36,613 bases of DNA from Candidatus Pacearchaeota archaeon (GTDB lineage Archaea > Nanobdellota > Nanobdellia > Pacearchaeales > GW2011-AR1): the NCBI GenBank assembly GCA_016181885.1, contig JACOYJ010000025.1, forward strand, positions 1 to 36,613. The letters run 5' to 3'. The notes under the pieces were generated by a model that was given only the letters and a program-made list of their open reading frames with translations, had not been told where the DNA came from and did not search any database. This document shows, piece by piece, positions 28,361-36,206 of the stretch. Position 1 is the stretch's first letter, and every line of letters begins with the position of its first letter. Made by a program: the position numbers and the translations under genes.

Positions 28361-28740
28361 CCTTTTTAAGAAGAATTACAAACCGATACTCGAGAATAGG
28401 ATTAAGAAGAAAGAGAAAGCAGGTTTGGAGAAGGCCTACTGGAAGAGACAATAAAATGCGGGAAAAAAGAAATGGAAGGCCTCCGGTGGTAAGCATAGGA
28501 TACAGGCAAAACAGAAAAATTATCGGAAAAATAGCCGGCAGAACTCCTATCACAATTTATAACACTGAAGATTTGAAGAAGGTTAGAAATGATAATATTG
28601 CTATACTTGGGAAAGTTGGCAGAAAAAACAAAGTTAAAATTGCTAAAATGGCTCAAGAGCTTAAAGTTGAAATTTATAATCTAAACCCAAAAATATTCTT
28701 GAGTAAAATAAATAAAAGCGCGGTAGGCAAAGCAAAATGA
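28357..28740 (+). CDS. rpl32e: Large-subunit ribosomal protein eL32
   Basis: eL32 is an archaeal/eukaryal 50S protein. The 127-aa sequence contains SRIGLRRKRKQVWRRPTGRDNKMR, RNGRPPVVSIGYRQNRKI and the C-terminal RKNKVKIAKMAQEL helix, all standard. Both ends overlap neighbouring genes by 4 nt. Confidence 0.95.
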   Translation: MTFLRRITNRYSRIGLRRKRKQVWRRPTGRDNKMREKRNGRPPVVSIGYRQNRKIIGKIAGRTPITIYNTEDLKKVRNDNIAILGKVGRKNKVKIAKMAQELKVEIYNLNPKIFLSKINKSAVGKAK

Positions 28741-29138
28741 ATCTGAAAAAGAAGAAACAGCTTGCGGCAAAGACGCTGAATGTCGGAAAAGACAGGATAA
28801 TTTTTCTAAAACCAAGGCTAAATGAAATTAAGGATGTCATCACAAAACAGGACATAAGGGACCTCTACGCAAGCGGGGCCATTATACTAAAGGAGATTAA
28901 AGGCAGATTAAAAAATAAAAAGCCTTCAAAAAGAAGGGGAGCTGGAAAAGTTGGAATAAAAATTAATACCAGAAAAAGAGACTACATCATACTGACTAGA
29001 AAACTTAGAGCTTATTTAAAATCAGCAGCTAAAAACCAGGGCCTGCCAAAAAAAGCTGTTGAAGAGCTAAGGAAAAAAATAAGAAACAAATATTTCAAAA
29101 ATAAATTGCAGCTTAAAGAGCATCTGGCGCAGAAATAA
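28737..29138 (+). CDS. rpl19e: Large-subunit ribosomal protein eL19
   Basis: eL19 forms an inter-subunit bridge through its long C-terminal helix. The 133-aa protein has QLAAKTLNVGKDRIIF, ITKQDIRDLYASGAI and the arginine-rich KPSKRRGAGKVG, then a shortened C-terminal helix; archaeal homologues are usually nearer 150 aa. It is followed one base later by an inserted orphan instead of uL18. Confidence 0.94.
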   Translation: MNLKKKKQLAAKTLNVGKDRIIFLKPRLNEIKDVITKQDIRDLYASGAIILKEIKGRLKNKKPSKRRGAGKVGIKINTRKRDYIILTRKLRAYLKSAAKNQGLPKKAVEELRKKIRNKYFKNKLQLKEHLAQK

Positions 29139-29139
29139 A

Positions 29140-29607
29140 ATGGAACAGCATGAACTATTAAAAAACCTTGATGAAAAATTCAGGAAAGCGCAGAAGGAAT
29201 TCGGATTCAAGGCAAACCTCGACGAAATGGACAAAAATTTCTTTGTCAGAGATTCCATATTAAAAGAGGGTTATGTCAGCGAAAGCTTCTCGAGGCAATT
29301 ATGCAGAATAATCACTGAAACTCTCATGAACTGGAATGAATATCTGCATAGCCTGATAATGCCAAACCCTCAAAACCTTCTGAACATGGGCGAAAGCAAA
29401 ATATTTAATCAAGATGAGAAAAGGGAAATTACGGAGCTGATGAAAAAAATAATGGAAATCTGCAGCAGAAACAGCTTAATAATGCTTGGCGGAAGCAAAG
29501 ATGAAGAGGGTAAGTACATAGAAGATTCAATTAAATTCTGGAAAAGTGAATTTAAGCCAAAAATAACAAAAATAATAACTAAGATAAACCATGAGTGGAA
29601 GAGTTAA
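29140..29607 (+). CDS. Conserved-looking helical protein between eL19 and uL18, 155 aa
   Basis: I do not recognise it. It is almost entirely helical, with a charged N-terminal helix (EQHELLKNLDEKFRKAQKEF), a central hydrophobic helix (SRQLCRIITETLMNWNEYLH) and a C-terminal basic helix. Its base composition is closer to the ribosomal genes than that of the other inserted orphans (more GC in third positions, by eye), so it may be an older, lineage-conserved member of the cluster. It starts one base after eL19 and ends one base before uL18. Confidence 0.7.
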   Translation: MEQHELLKNLDEKFRKAQKEFGFKANLDEMDKNFFVRDSILKEGYVSESFSRQLCRIITETLMNWNEYLHSLIMPNPQNLLNMGESKIFNQDEKREITELMKKIMEICSRNSLIMLGGSKDEEGKYIEDSIKFWKSEFKPKITKIITKINHEWKS

Positions 29608-29608
29608 T

Positions 29609-30112
29609 ATGAAAACACTAAAAAGAAGACGCAGAGCAAATAAAACAGATTATGCAAAAAGAATAAGGCTGCTGAAGAGCAGAACTCCCAGAGTTGTTTT
29701 CAGAAAAACAAACAGATACCTTATAGCGCAGTATGTCTCAAGCAATGAAGCGCAGGACAGCGTTTCTGTAAACTTGAATTCGAAAATTCTTTCAAAGTAT
29801 GGCTGGCCAAAAGAAGCTTCATCATCGATAAAATCAATGCCCGCGGCGTATTTCATCGGGGCGGTCATGGGCAGTGCAATTAATGAGAAAAAATTAAAAA
29901 CACCCATAATTGATTTTGGAATGCATATGGTCACTGACAAAGGCAAGCTATTTGCTTTTATAAAAGGGCTAATAGACTCTGGAGTTAAAATTGAATGCGA
30001 CAGCAAAAACTTTCCATCCAAGGAAAGGCTGTCTGGAGAGCATCTAACTAAAAAAATACCTTTTGAAAAAATTAAATCAAGCATAATCAAGAAACAAAAT
30101 GACAAGAACTAA
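29609..30112 (+). CDS. rpl18: Large-subunit ribosomal protein uL18
   Basis: uL18 binds 5S rRNA with uL5. I take the ATG at 29609, one base after the previous stop and matching the family start MKTLKRRRRANKTDYAKRI; a possible ATG at 29591 would overlap the preceding gene. The 167-aa product has RTPRVVFRKTNRYLIAQ and a C-terminal AFIKGLIDSGVKIEC, and is somewhat shorter than most archaeal uL18. Confidence 0.94.
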   Translation: MKTLKRRRRANKTDYAKRIRLLKSRTPRVVFRKTNRYLIAQYVSSNEAQDSVSVNLNSKILSKYGWPKEASSSIKSMPAAYFIGAVMGSAINEKKLKTPIIDFGMHMVTDKGKLFAFIKGLIDSGVKIECDSKNFPSKERLSGEHLTKKIPFEKIKSSIIKKQNDKN

Positions 30113-30977
30113 AAAAGAAAAACAGGAATTTGAAGATATCAAGAAAACTGTGGAAGCGCATGGAACGCTTTCAGAAGATGAGGCTGCCAAAAAAGCAGAA
30201 GATTCTGGAGAAGTGAGCCAAGAGTTAATTGAAAAACCAGACAGCAAGCCTTTAGAAGATGTTCAGGAGATTAAACCCGAAGGAAGAAGAAGATTTGGGG
30301 AAAGGACTAAAGAAGAGGTCGTCCTAGCCTGGGCGCCAAAGACAAAACTTGGCATGGATGTCAAAAATGGAAAAATAACGACGCTGGATGAAATTATTGA
30401 CAAAAAAATGAAGATACTTGAGCCGGAAATAGTTGATTATTTAATTAATTTAAAATCTGATTTGCTTTCAATAGGGCAGTCTAAGGGAAAGTTCGGCGGA
30501 GGCAAGAGAAGAGCCTGGAGGCAAACTCAAAGAAAAACAGAAGAAGGAAATGTCCCTACATTTTCTACAATGGCTGTGGTTGGTGATGAAAACGGCCATG
30601 TTGGAATCGGAACCGGAAAAGCTAAAGAAACACTGCCTGCCAGAGATAAAGCAACAAGACATGCTAAACTTGGCATTATGAAGGTTACGAGAAAGTGCTC
30701 TGATTTTGACTGCGCGTGCAATGACCCGCACACAATTCCCTTTAAAGTTACTGGAAAGGGCGGAAGCGTTAGAGTGACGTTAATTCCAGCACCGCAGGGA
30801 ACAGGACTCGTCGTCGCAAACGAGTTGAAAAAAGTTTTGAAACTCGCTGGAATAAAAGACATTAGGAGCAGAACAAGCGGAAAACAAAGAACAACTTTTA
30901 ATTTGGCGAAAGCCTGCATTGATGCATTAAATAAAACTAATTTGAAGATAGGAGAAAAAAATGTTAGCAATAATTAG
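30099..30977 (+). CDS. rps5: Small-subunit ribosomal protein uS5 with long N-terminal extension
   Basis: uS5 shapes the mRNA entry channel and affects decoding fidelity. The core (from about residue 75) has VLAWAPKTKLGMDVKNGKI, GGGKRRAWRQTQRKT, STMAVVGDENGHVGIG and the C-terminal RTSGKQRTTFNLAKACIDAL. At 292 aa it is roughly 60-80 residues longer than usual because of an acidic, lysine-rich N terminus. It overlaps uL18 by 14 nt and uL30 by 17 nt. Confidence 0.93.
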   Translation: MTRTKKEKQEFEDIKKTVEAHGTLSEDEAAKKAEDSGEVSQELIEKPDSKPLEDVQEIKPEGRRRFGERTKEEVVLAWAPKTKLGMDVKNGKITTLDEIIDKKMKILEPEIVDYLINLKSDLLSIGQSKGKFGGGKRRAWRQTQRKTEEGNVPTFSTMAVVGDENGHVGIGTGKAKETLPARDKATRHAKLGIMKVTRKCSDFDCACNDPHTIPFKVTGKGGSVRVTLIPAPQGTGLVVANELKKVLKLAGIKDIRSRTSGKQRTTFNLAKACIDALNKTNLKIGEKNVSNN

Positions 30978-31383
30978 AATTAAAGGAAGAGTAAAGGTAA
31001 GCTATGATGCAGAGAATACATTAAGCAGGCTTAGATTAAGAAGAAAATACGCTTGCGTCGTCATAAAACCCAGCAAAGAAAATCTGGGAATGGTAAAAAG
31101 AGTCAAGGACTTTGTAGCTTATGGAGAAATAAAGAAAGAAACATTTGAAAAATTATTAGAGAAGAGGTCCCGATTAATTGACAGGAAGAAAAAAACTGAC
31201 TTTAAGAACGCCGCTTCTGGAATTGAAGCTGGAAAAAACTATGAGGAATTCAACATCAAGCCTTTTTTCAGATTGCATCCGCCACGGGATGGGATTGAAA
31301 TAAAGAAACAATTTGGCGTCGGAAAAGGGGTTTTGGGGAATAATAAGGAGAACATTAATAAATTAATTGAGAGGATGCTATAA
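30961..31383 (+). CDS. rpl30: Large-subunit ribosomal protein uL30
   Basis: The 140-aa archaeal-type uL30 has an N-terminal AIIRIKGRVKVSYDAENTL, LRLRRKYACVVIKPSKENLGM and the archaeal C-terminal extension with FFRLHPPRDGIEIKKQFGVG. Its start lies inside the end of uS5. Instead of uL15, three inserted reading frames follow. Confidence 0.95.
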   Translation: MLAIIRIKGRVKVSYDAENTLSRLRLRRKYACVVIKPSKENLGMVKRVKDFVAYGEIKKETFEKLLEKRSRLIDRKKKTDFKNAASGIEAGKNYEEFNIKPFFRLHPPRDGIEIKKQFGVGKGVLGNNKENINKLIERML

Positions 31384-31384
31384 A

Positions 31385-31648
31385 ATGCAAAAAATGGAGA
31401 TAAATAAGCCCTACGATACAAATATTATTGGAATAAACTGGAGAAAAGTAATTTATTTAGGTTTTAATCAAAATAAAAAATGCCATGTAGTTGGATTATA
31501 TGATGAATATAAATATCCATCCGCAGCTGAATTTAAAATATGTCGATTAAATAAAGACGGTTACTTGGAATTATCTTCTGATGTAGCTCTGAGTGAAGTG
31601 ACTAATTCTGAGAGAGAATATATTGGAGGATTATTAAAAAAGCTGTAA
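31385..31648 (+). CDS. Orphan protein between uL30 and the MazG-like gene, 87 aa
   Basis: I do not recognise it. It appears beta-rich at the start (IIGINWRKVIYLGFN, KKCHVVGLYDEYK) with a C-terminal helix (SEREYIGGLLKKL). There is no membrane segment. It starts one base after the uL30 stop (another ATG lies 9 nt later) and ends one base before the MazG-like gene. Its AT-rich codon use resembles the other orphans rather than the ribosomal genes. Confidence 0.6.
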   Translation: MQKMEINKPYDTNIIGINWRKVIYLGFNQNKKCHVVGLYDEYKYPSAAEFKICRLNKDGYLELSSDVALSEVTNSEREYIGGLLKKL

Positions 31649-31649
31649 A

Positions 31650-32027
31650 ATGGAACTTAATGAGTATCAAAAATTATGTTTGACAACAGCAAAGAAAGAA
31701 ATGAAGCATCAAGAAGCTTTATGCAACTGGGGGCTTGGCGTTGCTGGAGAGGCTGGAGATATTGCAAGCTGCATAAAAAAATTTGTGTTTCACAAGAATT
31801 CTGCAATCAAAGACGGGATTCGGGAAAATATAGGGGACATGATGTGGTACACTGCGATGATATGCAATACATTTGGATGGAATTTTCAGGAAGTCTTAGA
31901 AGAAAACATAAAGAAGCTTGAGGGAAGGTATCCTCAAGGATTTACGGAGAAAGATGCTCAAAGAAAAGGCACAATGATTAAATGGAGCGGTGCTGGAGAA
32001 GTAAAAAAGGTGGGCAAAGCAAAATGA
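31650..32027 (+). CDS. MazG-like nucleotide pyrophosphohydrolase
   Basis: MazG-family enzymes hydrolyse (d)NTPs to monophosphates and pyrophosphate, as house-cleaning or to lower ppGpp/dNTP pools. The 125-aa helical protein carries the metal-binding pair of the family: EAGD (34-37) and E59/D63 in RENIGDMMWY. The C-terminal FQEVLEENIKKLEGRYPQGF is also typical. It lies between uL30 and uL15, starting one base after an orphan gene. Linking nucleotide-pool control to ribosome synthesis is attractive but speculative. Confidence 0.85.
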   Translation: MELNEYQKLCLTTAKKEMKHQEALCNWGLGVAGEAGDIASCIKKFVFHKNSAIKDGIRENIGDMMWYTAMICNTFGWNFQEVLEENIKKLEGRYPQGFTEKDAQRKGTMIKWSGAGEVKKVGKAK

Positions 32028-32173
32028 AAAATAAATTAAATTTGTTCAGACTTTCATCTGAGGCCGAGGTTATTGGGAAGCGAGAAAGGTTGTTTATGCA
32101 CAACGCCTTCACAATGGCCGAGCAGAGAGAAAGTCGCTCGAGGGATTATAAAAACCGCAGGTCTTTAAAATGA
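32024..32173 (+). CDS. Possible 49-aa ORF inside dispersed repeat copy B
   Basis: The frame begins in an ATGA overlap with the MazG-like gene and ends in an ATGA overlap with uL15, so coupling would allow translation. However, most of it is the dispersed repeat, whose copy A has a one-base shift in the same region, so the peptide is not conserved. It may serve only to carry ribosomes to uL15. Confidence 0.3.
   Translation: MKNKLNLFRLSSEAEVIGKRERLFMHNAFTMAEQRESRSRDYKNRRSLK
32060..32162 (+). repeat. Dispersed repeat, copy B, directly before uL15
   Basis: Matches the reverse complement of 42-145 with few substitutions and one extra C. It includes GAGGCCGAGG, ACAATGGCCGAGCAG, then GAGGGATTATAAAAACC and the hairpin-derived CCGCAGGTC. 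TTATAAAAA could be a TATA box and AGGTC a ribosome-binding site for uL15, so this insertion may create an internal promoter in the cluster. Confidence 0.75.
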
Positions 32174-32718
32174 AAACTCATAGAAGAAAAAAATCGTCAA
32201 GAATGCACGGAAGAAAAATGGGAACTCATGGCAGAGGCTCGAGAAAAAAGGCGAAGAAATCCGGGCACAAGGGCGGAATTGGAATGGCTGGAACAGGAAA
32301 GAGAGCTGACCAGAAAAAAACTTTAATCCTTAATTTATACGGGCATGATTATTTCGGAAAGCAGGGAGTCACAAGCAGAAGAACTGAGAGAGATAAAAGA
32401 AAAAGAATTAATGTCGGAGAAATAAGTATCAACCCTGAAAAATACGGGAAAAAATCCAAAGAAGGCTGGGAGATAAATCTTGAAGAATACAAAATACTTG
32501 GCGACGGAGAAGTCAAGAATAAATTAATAATCAAAGCAAAAGAGGCCTCTGCTTCTGCAATAAGCAAGATTGAAAAGGCTGGGGGAGAAATAGTCCTCAC
32601 AACTTCGCCAAAAATTCGTCAAAGTAAAGAGGCTTCTGTTTCTGCAGTAGAGAAGATTAAAAAATCTGGCGGAAAGATAAGTCTGCAAAAAGTCAGAGAG
32701 GAAGCTGGAAGTAAATAA
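32170..32718 (+). CDS. rpl15: Large-subunit ribosomal protein uL15 with duplicated C-terminal segment
   Basis: uL15 helps late 50S assembly. The N terminus KTHRRKKSSRMHGRKMGTHGRGSRKKAKKSG and the core GHDYFGKQGVTSRR are standard archaeal uL15. The C-terminal helix-strand unit appears twice in tandem (AKEASASAISKIEKAGGEIVL at about 120-140 and SKEASVSAVEKIKKSGGKISL at about 153-173), making the protein 182 aa against a usual 140-150. Its expression may be boosted by the repeat-borne promoter just upstream. Confidence 0.93.
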   Translation: MKTHRRKKSSRMHGRKMGTHGRGSRKKAKKSGHKGGIGMAGTGKRADQKKTLILNLYGHDYFGKQGVTSRRTERDKRKRINVGEISINPEKYGKKSKEGWEINLEEYKILGDGEVKNKLIIKAKEASASAISKIEKAGGEIVLTTSPKIRQSKEASVSAVEKIKKSGGKISLQKVREEAGSK

Positions 32719-32727
32719 AGAAAACCC

Positions 32728-34164
32728 ATGGATTTCAGAAAAATCTTTAACTTCATTCCTGAAGTTAGAAAACCGGAAGAGAAAAAACTTAGTTTTAATA
32801 TAAAATTAAAGTGGACTCTAATAGTTCTTGGAGCTTTTTTCGTTCTGGCAAACATACCTCTCTTTGGACTTTCTAATAATGCCCTCCAGAGATTTGAGTA
32901 TCTGGCCATAATTCTTGGAACGGATTTTGGAAGCATAATCTCCCTGGGAATCGGACCGATAGTTATGGCGTCGATTATATTGCAGTTATTAACCGGCTCT
33001 GGAATAGTGAATATAGACACAACAACGCCTGAAGGAAAGAAATTCTTCTCCGGGGTGCAGAATATTCTGGTATTCTTCTTCATAATTTTTGAAGCATTTG
33101 TTTATGTGATGATGCAGGGGCTGCAGGCATTGCCAGGCTATACCGGAATTGTAATCTTCCAGCTGATTCTTGGAGGCCTGGCAATATTCTACATGGATCA
33201 ATTAACCCATAAGTGGGGCTTTGGCTCAGGAGTTTCATTATTCATCGCTGCCGGGGTTGCGTGGAGATTGATTGCAAGCGGATTCCAATTCATTGACCAG
33301 CAGGGAAGAAACTGCCTGCTTAATTTCAAAGATACTCCCTGCGCTGGAAAAGTCTTTGTGATAATGCAGTCCATAATAAATAAGTATCCGACAGAGCTGT
33401 TGGCGGCATTGGCTGCAATAATCGCAACAATAATTATTTTCCTAATTGTTGTCTGGGCTCAATCCCTGAAAGTTGAGATTCCGTTGTCTTTCGGAAGAAT
33501 AAGGGGATATAGTCTTAAGTGGCCATTGTCATTTTTCTATGCGTCAGTTATTCCAGTTATATTAACTGCCGCGTTAGTTGCAAACTTTCAATTATTCGGA
33601 GGATTATTCCAAAATGCGGCTGAAGCGTGCGCTGCTGGAACTTGTTCTGGAATGGCAAGCTTTGCATCGCATTTCAGCTTCCTAGGAACGTTTGTAAATG
33701 GACAGCCAGTATCTGGCCTGGCTTTCTGGGTCGGATCCACAAATTTAGTTGAATTATTTATCAGGGGCGGATTCCTGCCGAGATTCTTAATACAGGGAAT
33801 AACGCATATTTTATTTTTTGTGGTTTTTTCAATGGTGTTCTCCATATTTTGGGTAAAAACATCTGGAATGGATGCAAAATCACAAGCGCATAGAATCTCC
33901 TCTTCTGGTTTGCAGGTTGCCGGCTTTAGGCAAGATGAAAGAATTCTCGAGAGCATATTATCAAGATATATAATGCCTTTAACTGTTATGGGCGGAGCTG
34001 CAATAGGTTTGCTGGCGGCGATTACTGATTTATTGGGGGCGCTCGTCGGAGGAACCTCAATTCTTCTTGTAATTATGATTATGTTCCAGTTCTACCAGAA
34101 TATTGCGCAGCAGCATTCAATGGATATGAACCCTGCATTTAGAAAAGTGATGGGAACTGGGTAA
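32728..34164 (+). CDS. secY: Protein translocase subunit SecY
   Basis: SecY forms the protein-conducting channel of the Sec61-type translocon. The 478-aa protein has ten hydrophobic segments, the plug region GLSNNALQRFEYLAIILGTDFGS, SIISLGIGPIVMASIILQLL, GFGSGVSLFIA and the cytosolic loop KVEIPLSFGRIRG that contacts the ribosome. It ends the ribosomal cluster, as in most archaea. The adenylate kinase gene often found after archaeal secY is missing; a minus-strand DUF3445 gene lies there instead. Confidence 0.97.
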   Translation: MDFRKIFNFIPEVRKPEEKKLSFNIKLKWTLIVLGAFFVLANIPLFGLSNNALQRFEYLAIILGTDFGSIISLGIGPIVMASIILQLLTGSGIVNIDTTTPEGKKFFSGVQNILVFFFIIFEAFVYVMMQGLQALPGYTGIVIFQLILGGLAIFYMDQLTHKWGFGSGVSLFIAAGVAWRLIASGFQFIDQQGRNCLLNFKDTPCAGKVFVIMQSIINKYPTELLAALAAIIATIIIFLIVVWAQSLKVEIPLSFGRIRGYSLKWPLSFFYASVIPVILTAALVANFQLFGGLFQNAAEACAAGTCSGMASFASHFSFLGTFVNGQPVSGLAFWVGSTNLVELFIRGGFLPRFLIQGITHILFFVVFSMVFSIFWVKTSGMDAKSQAHRISSSGLQVAGFRQDERILESILSRYIMPLTVMGGAAIGLLAAITDLLGALVGGTSILLVIMIMFQFYQNIAQQHSMDMNPAFRKVMGTG

Positions 34165-34168
34165 TAAC

Positions 34169-35122
34169 TTAGCTTCTGAACCATTCAATTATAGAATCTC
34201 TGTTTTTCAACAAACCTTTGTACATTAGTTGATCTTCCGTCATAGAATCAATAAATGAAGCGAGGGTTTCTTTATTTTCTTTGGAAAAAGTTGCACAATC
34301 GTGAACATATAGTCTTATAGTAAACAAGGAAGCATTTGCATCATGGATTGGAGAAGTTGTTTGCCTTTCAATACGCAAAAATAATTTTGGATTTTCTGGA
34401 TTGAATTCAACAAAAGAGTCTGGAGGGTTTTTAGATGAATGATGATTAAGTTTTTCATCGTTTGAAAGTCCAAACACAAATCTAACAAAGGGTCCTTTTC
34501 TTGATATAACTTCAGCGATATACTGGCCAGTTTTTAGATTCATTCCTTGAACAGGCATATGAATACTCGAAAAATCTTTCCCAATTTTTTCTTCAAGAGC
34601 CCAGCTGCTTGGAAAACAAATATGACCTACAGATAAATAGTTGGAAGATTCTTCTAATTGCATAACTGCTAGGTCTTCCTGGAACTGGCATGCAAGAGCA
34701 TCCAATGGAGATGCGTATTTAGGATGGATTGTACTGTTTGGACTTTCAAAATTCATGTTTTCATCAAAGTAAATTGTTTCCTTGTTTATATTATTTCTGA
34801 ATCTAAGACGGCCTCTTATTTGTTTGATTTCAAAAATTGAGGGATACTCTTTAGAAATGGTATTAACAATTTGCTCAATCAAAGATTTTTTTGTTTTAGA
34901 TTTAAATGAAAATTCCCTGGAATATGCTGAAAGATGTTGTTCCCTGCATTTTAGTTTTTCTTTTATATAACTCCTATAATTAGAATCTATTTGGAAAATT
35001 CGACAATCCAAATTTCCATTGCCGAAGTCAGTTCCAAGATTATGGAAGCCAAGCTTTACTGAATAATTTGGAATCAAAGCTGGAAGGTAGTTTGCAGGAG
35101 GTAAATCTTCTGGAGGAATCAT
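34169..35122 (-). CDS. DUF3445 protein, heme-dependent oxidative N-demethylase alpha-like
   Basis: The 317-aa protein matches the DUF3445 pattern: YASPLDALACQFQEDLAVMQ (136-155), VGHICFPSSWALEEKIGK (165-182), SSIHMPVQG (186-193), LRIERQTTSPI (249-259) and LFTIRLYV (266-273), with a final YKGL. Characterised members are heme-containing, oxygen-dependent amine demethylases found in bacteria, fungi and algae. Such an enzyme is unexpected in an archaeon of this type. It interrupts the secY to insertase order on the opposite strand. A TATA box (35144-35152) gives a leaderless start, and the palindrome CTCAATATTGAG lies between box and start. Confidence 0.85.
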   Translation of the reverse strand: MIPPEDLPPANYLPALIPNYSVKLGFHNLGTDFGNGNLDCRIFQIDSNYRSYIKEKLKCREQHLSAYSREFSFKSKTKKSLIEQIVNTISKEYPSIFEIKQIRGRLRFRNNINKETIYFDENMNFESPNSTIHPKYASPLDALACQFQEDLAVMQLEESSNYLSVGHICFPSSWALEEKIGKDFSSIHMPVQGMNLKTGQYIAEVISRKGPFVRFVFGLSNDEKLNHHSSKNPPDSFVEFNPENPKLFLRIERQTTSPIHDANASLFTIRLYVHDCATFSKENKETLASFIDSMTEDQLMYKGLLKNRDSIIEWFRS

Positions 35123-35128
35123 CTTAGG

Positions 35129-35140
35129 CTCAATATTGAG
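35129..35140 (-). promoter_or_regulatory. 12-bp perfect palindrome in the DUF3445 promoter
   Basis: CTCAATATTGAG lies just downstream of the minus-strand TATA box (35144-35152) and before the start at 35122, where a bound repressor would block initiation. Confidence 0.5.
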
Positions 35141-35200
35141 GGCTTTATAATATTTTTCCTATAACTCAAACTTTAAAAACAACTTTTCTCTTTAGTTTAC

Positions 35201-35740
35201 ATGGACGACAAAAAAGGAAGCTTCAAGCCGATATTTATCGTGCTGCTTGCATCATTGCTAATCGCAGTGTTATGGAATAGTGTTCCTGCAATAAAAAATA
35301 GCGTTCACATTATCCTTGATCCAAGCGCTGGAGCATTGCTTAATTGGAATCTGACATGGGGGATGCTTATCCTTGTCCTTATAATTACAATAATAACAAC
35401 AATAATCCAGAAATATGCGACTGATCAGAAGAACCTTCGTGAGTTGAAAAAAGAGCAGAAGCTTTTGCAGGAAGAAATGAAAAAATACAAAGATGATCCT
35501 GCAAAATTGATGGAACTTCAAAAAAAGAGTTTTGCATTCATTCCTCAAACTATGAAGCTAAGCATGAGGGGGGCGGCATTTACAGGTATTCCCCTTATTT
35601 TATTTTTCAGGTGGTTTATTGATATATTTACTGTGTTGGGGAGCCCTAAATTCTTTGGGTTCTTCAGCTGGTTTTGGTTTTACCTTATCTTTACTTTAGT
35701 TTTCAGCAGCATTTTAAGAAAGATTTTTAAGGTTGTGTGA
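35201..35740 (+). CDS. EMC3/YidC-like membrane insertase (DUF106 family)
   Basis: The 179-aa protein has three membrane segments (about 12-32, 50-70, then paired hydrophobic stretches near 125-140 and 152-172) and a cytosolic coiled coil between them (NLRELKKEQKLLQEEMKKYKDDP). This is the archaeal Oxa1-superfamily layout. It helps insert membrane proteins, and its place close to secY is typical of archaea. An ACTTTAAAA box about 27 bp upstream suggests a leaderless message. Its last ten codons are partly duplicated at 36483-36515, beyond the VapBC module. Confidence 0.9.
   Translation: MDDKKGSFKPIFIVLLASLLIAVLWNSVPAIKNSVHIILDPSAGALLNWNLTWGMLILVLIITIITTIIQKYATDQKNLRELKKEQKLLQEEMKKYKDDPAKLMELQKKSFAFIPQTMKLSMRGAAFTGIPLILFFRWFIDIFTVLGSPKFFGFFSWFWFYLIFTLVFSSILRKIFKVV
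35708..35740 (+). repeat. Current 3' tail of the insertase gene (repeat copy 1)
   Basis: Reads SILRKIFKVV-stop and matches 36483-36515 at 26 of 33 bases. All but one of the codon differences are silent and the stops differ (TGA against TAG). Confidence 0.75.
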
Positions 35741-35776
35741 TAGCTAAAAATTTATTGTTTATGTTGAAATAGTTTC

Positions 35777-36205
35777 CTATTCAAAATTCTCTTTTTCCAT
35801 AAGTCTAACAATGTCTTCAGTTTTGTAGACCTTAATCTTATCTTGTTTTTGAAAATGAGTGTCATCACTCCAAATTCCATCGTTCTCTACTGACAAGGCT
35901 AAAGCAATGTAATTAACATCTCCAATATCAATATGGCTAATAATATCACGAGCTTGCTCTAATTTTGGCTTATACTCTCGTTGATTTACAATTGTTATTT
36001 TTTCTAAAATGAAACCGAGCAGTGTTTCAAAATCTTTATCCGATAATTCTGATTTTTGGATAAATTCTTCCTTGTATTTTTCTATAGATTCCAATAATGT
36101 GTCTGGAGAATAAAACGTAAATGGAGAAATAGTTAATAGCTCTCTTGATTTACTGTTCCGTATTAAAGCAGATATAACAACATTGGCATCTACAATAAGG
36201 ATCAT
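35777..36205 (-). CDS. vapC: VapC-type PIN-domain toxin (second module)
   Basis: The 142-aa PIN protein has the metal ligands D6 (IVDANVVISAL), E42 in the following helix, D93/D96 (HIDIGDVNYIALAL) and D114/D115 (WSDDTHF). It belongs to the archaeal PIN group with the IWSDDxHF ending, distinct from the first VapC in this window. Its gene follows vapB with a one-base gap. The module is enclosed by copies of the insertase gene tail. It is complete and likely active; the RNA target is unknown. Confidence 0.88.
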   Translation of the reverse strand: MILIVDANVVISALIRNSKSRELLTISPFTFYSPDTLLESIEKYKEEFIQKSELSDKDFETLLGFILEKITIVNQREYKPKLEQARDIISHIDIGDVNYIALALSVENDGIWSDDTHFQKQDKIKVYKTEDIVRLMEKENFE

Positions 36206-36206
36206 T

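Noticed and set aside
29591-29608. uL18 start at ATG 29591
   Set aside because: The ATG at 29609 matches the family N terminus and the one-base junction style of the cluster.
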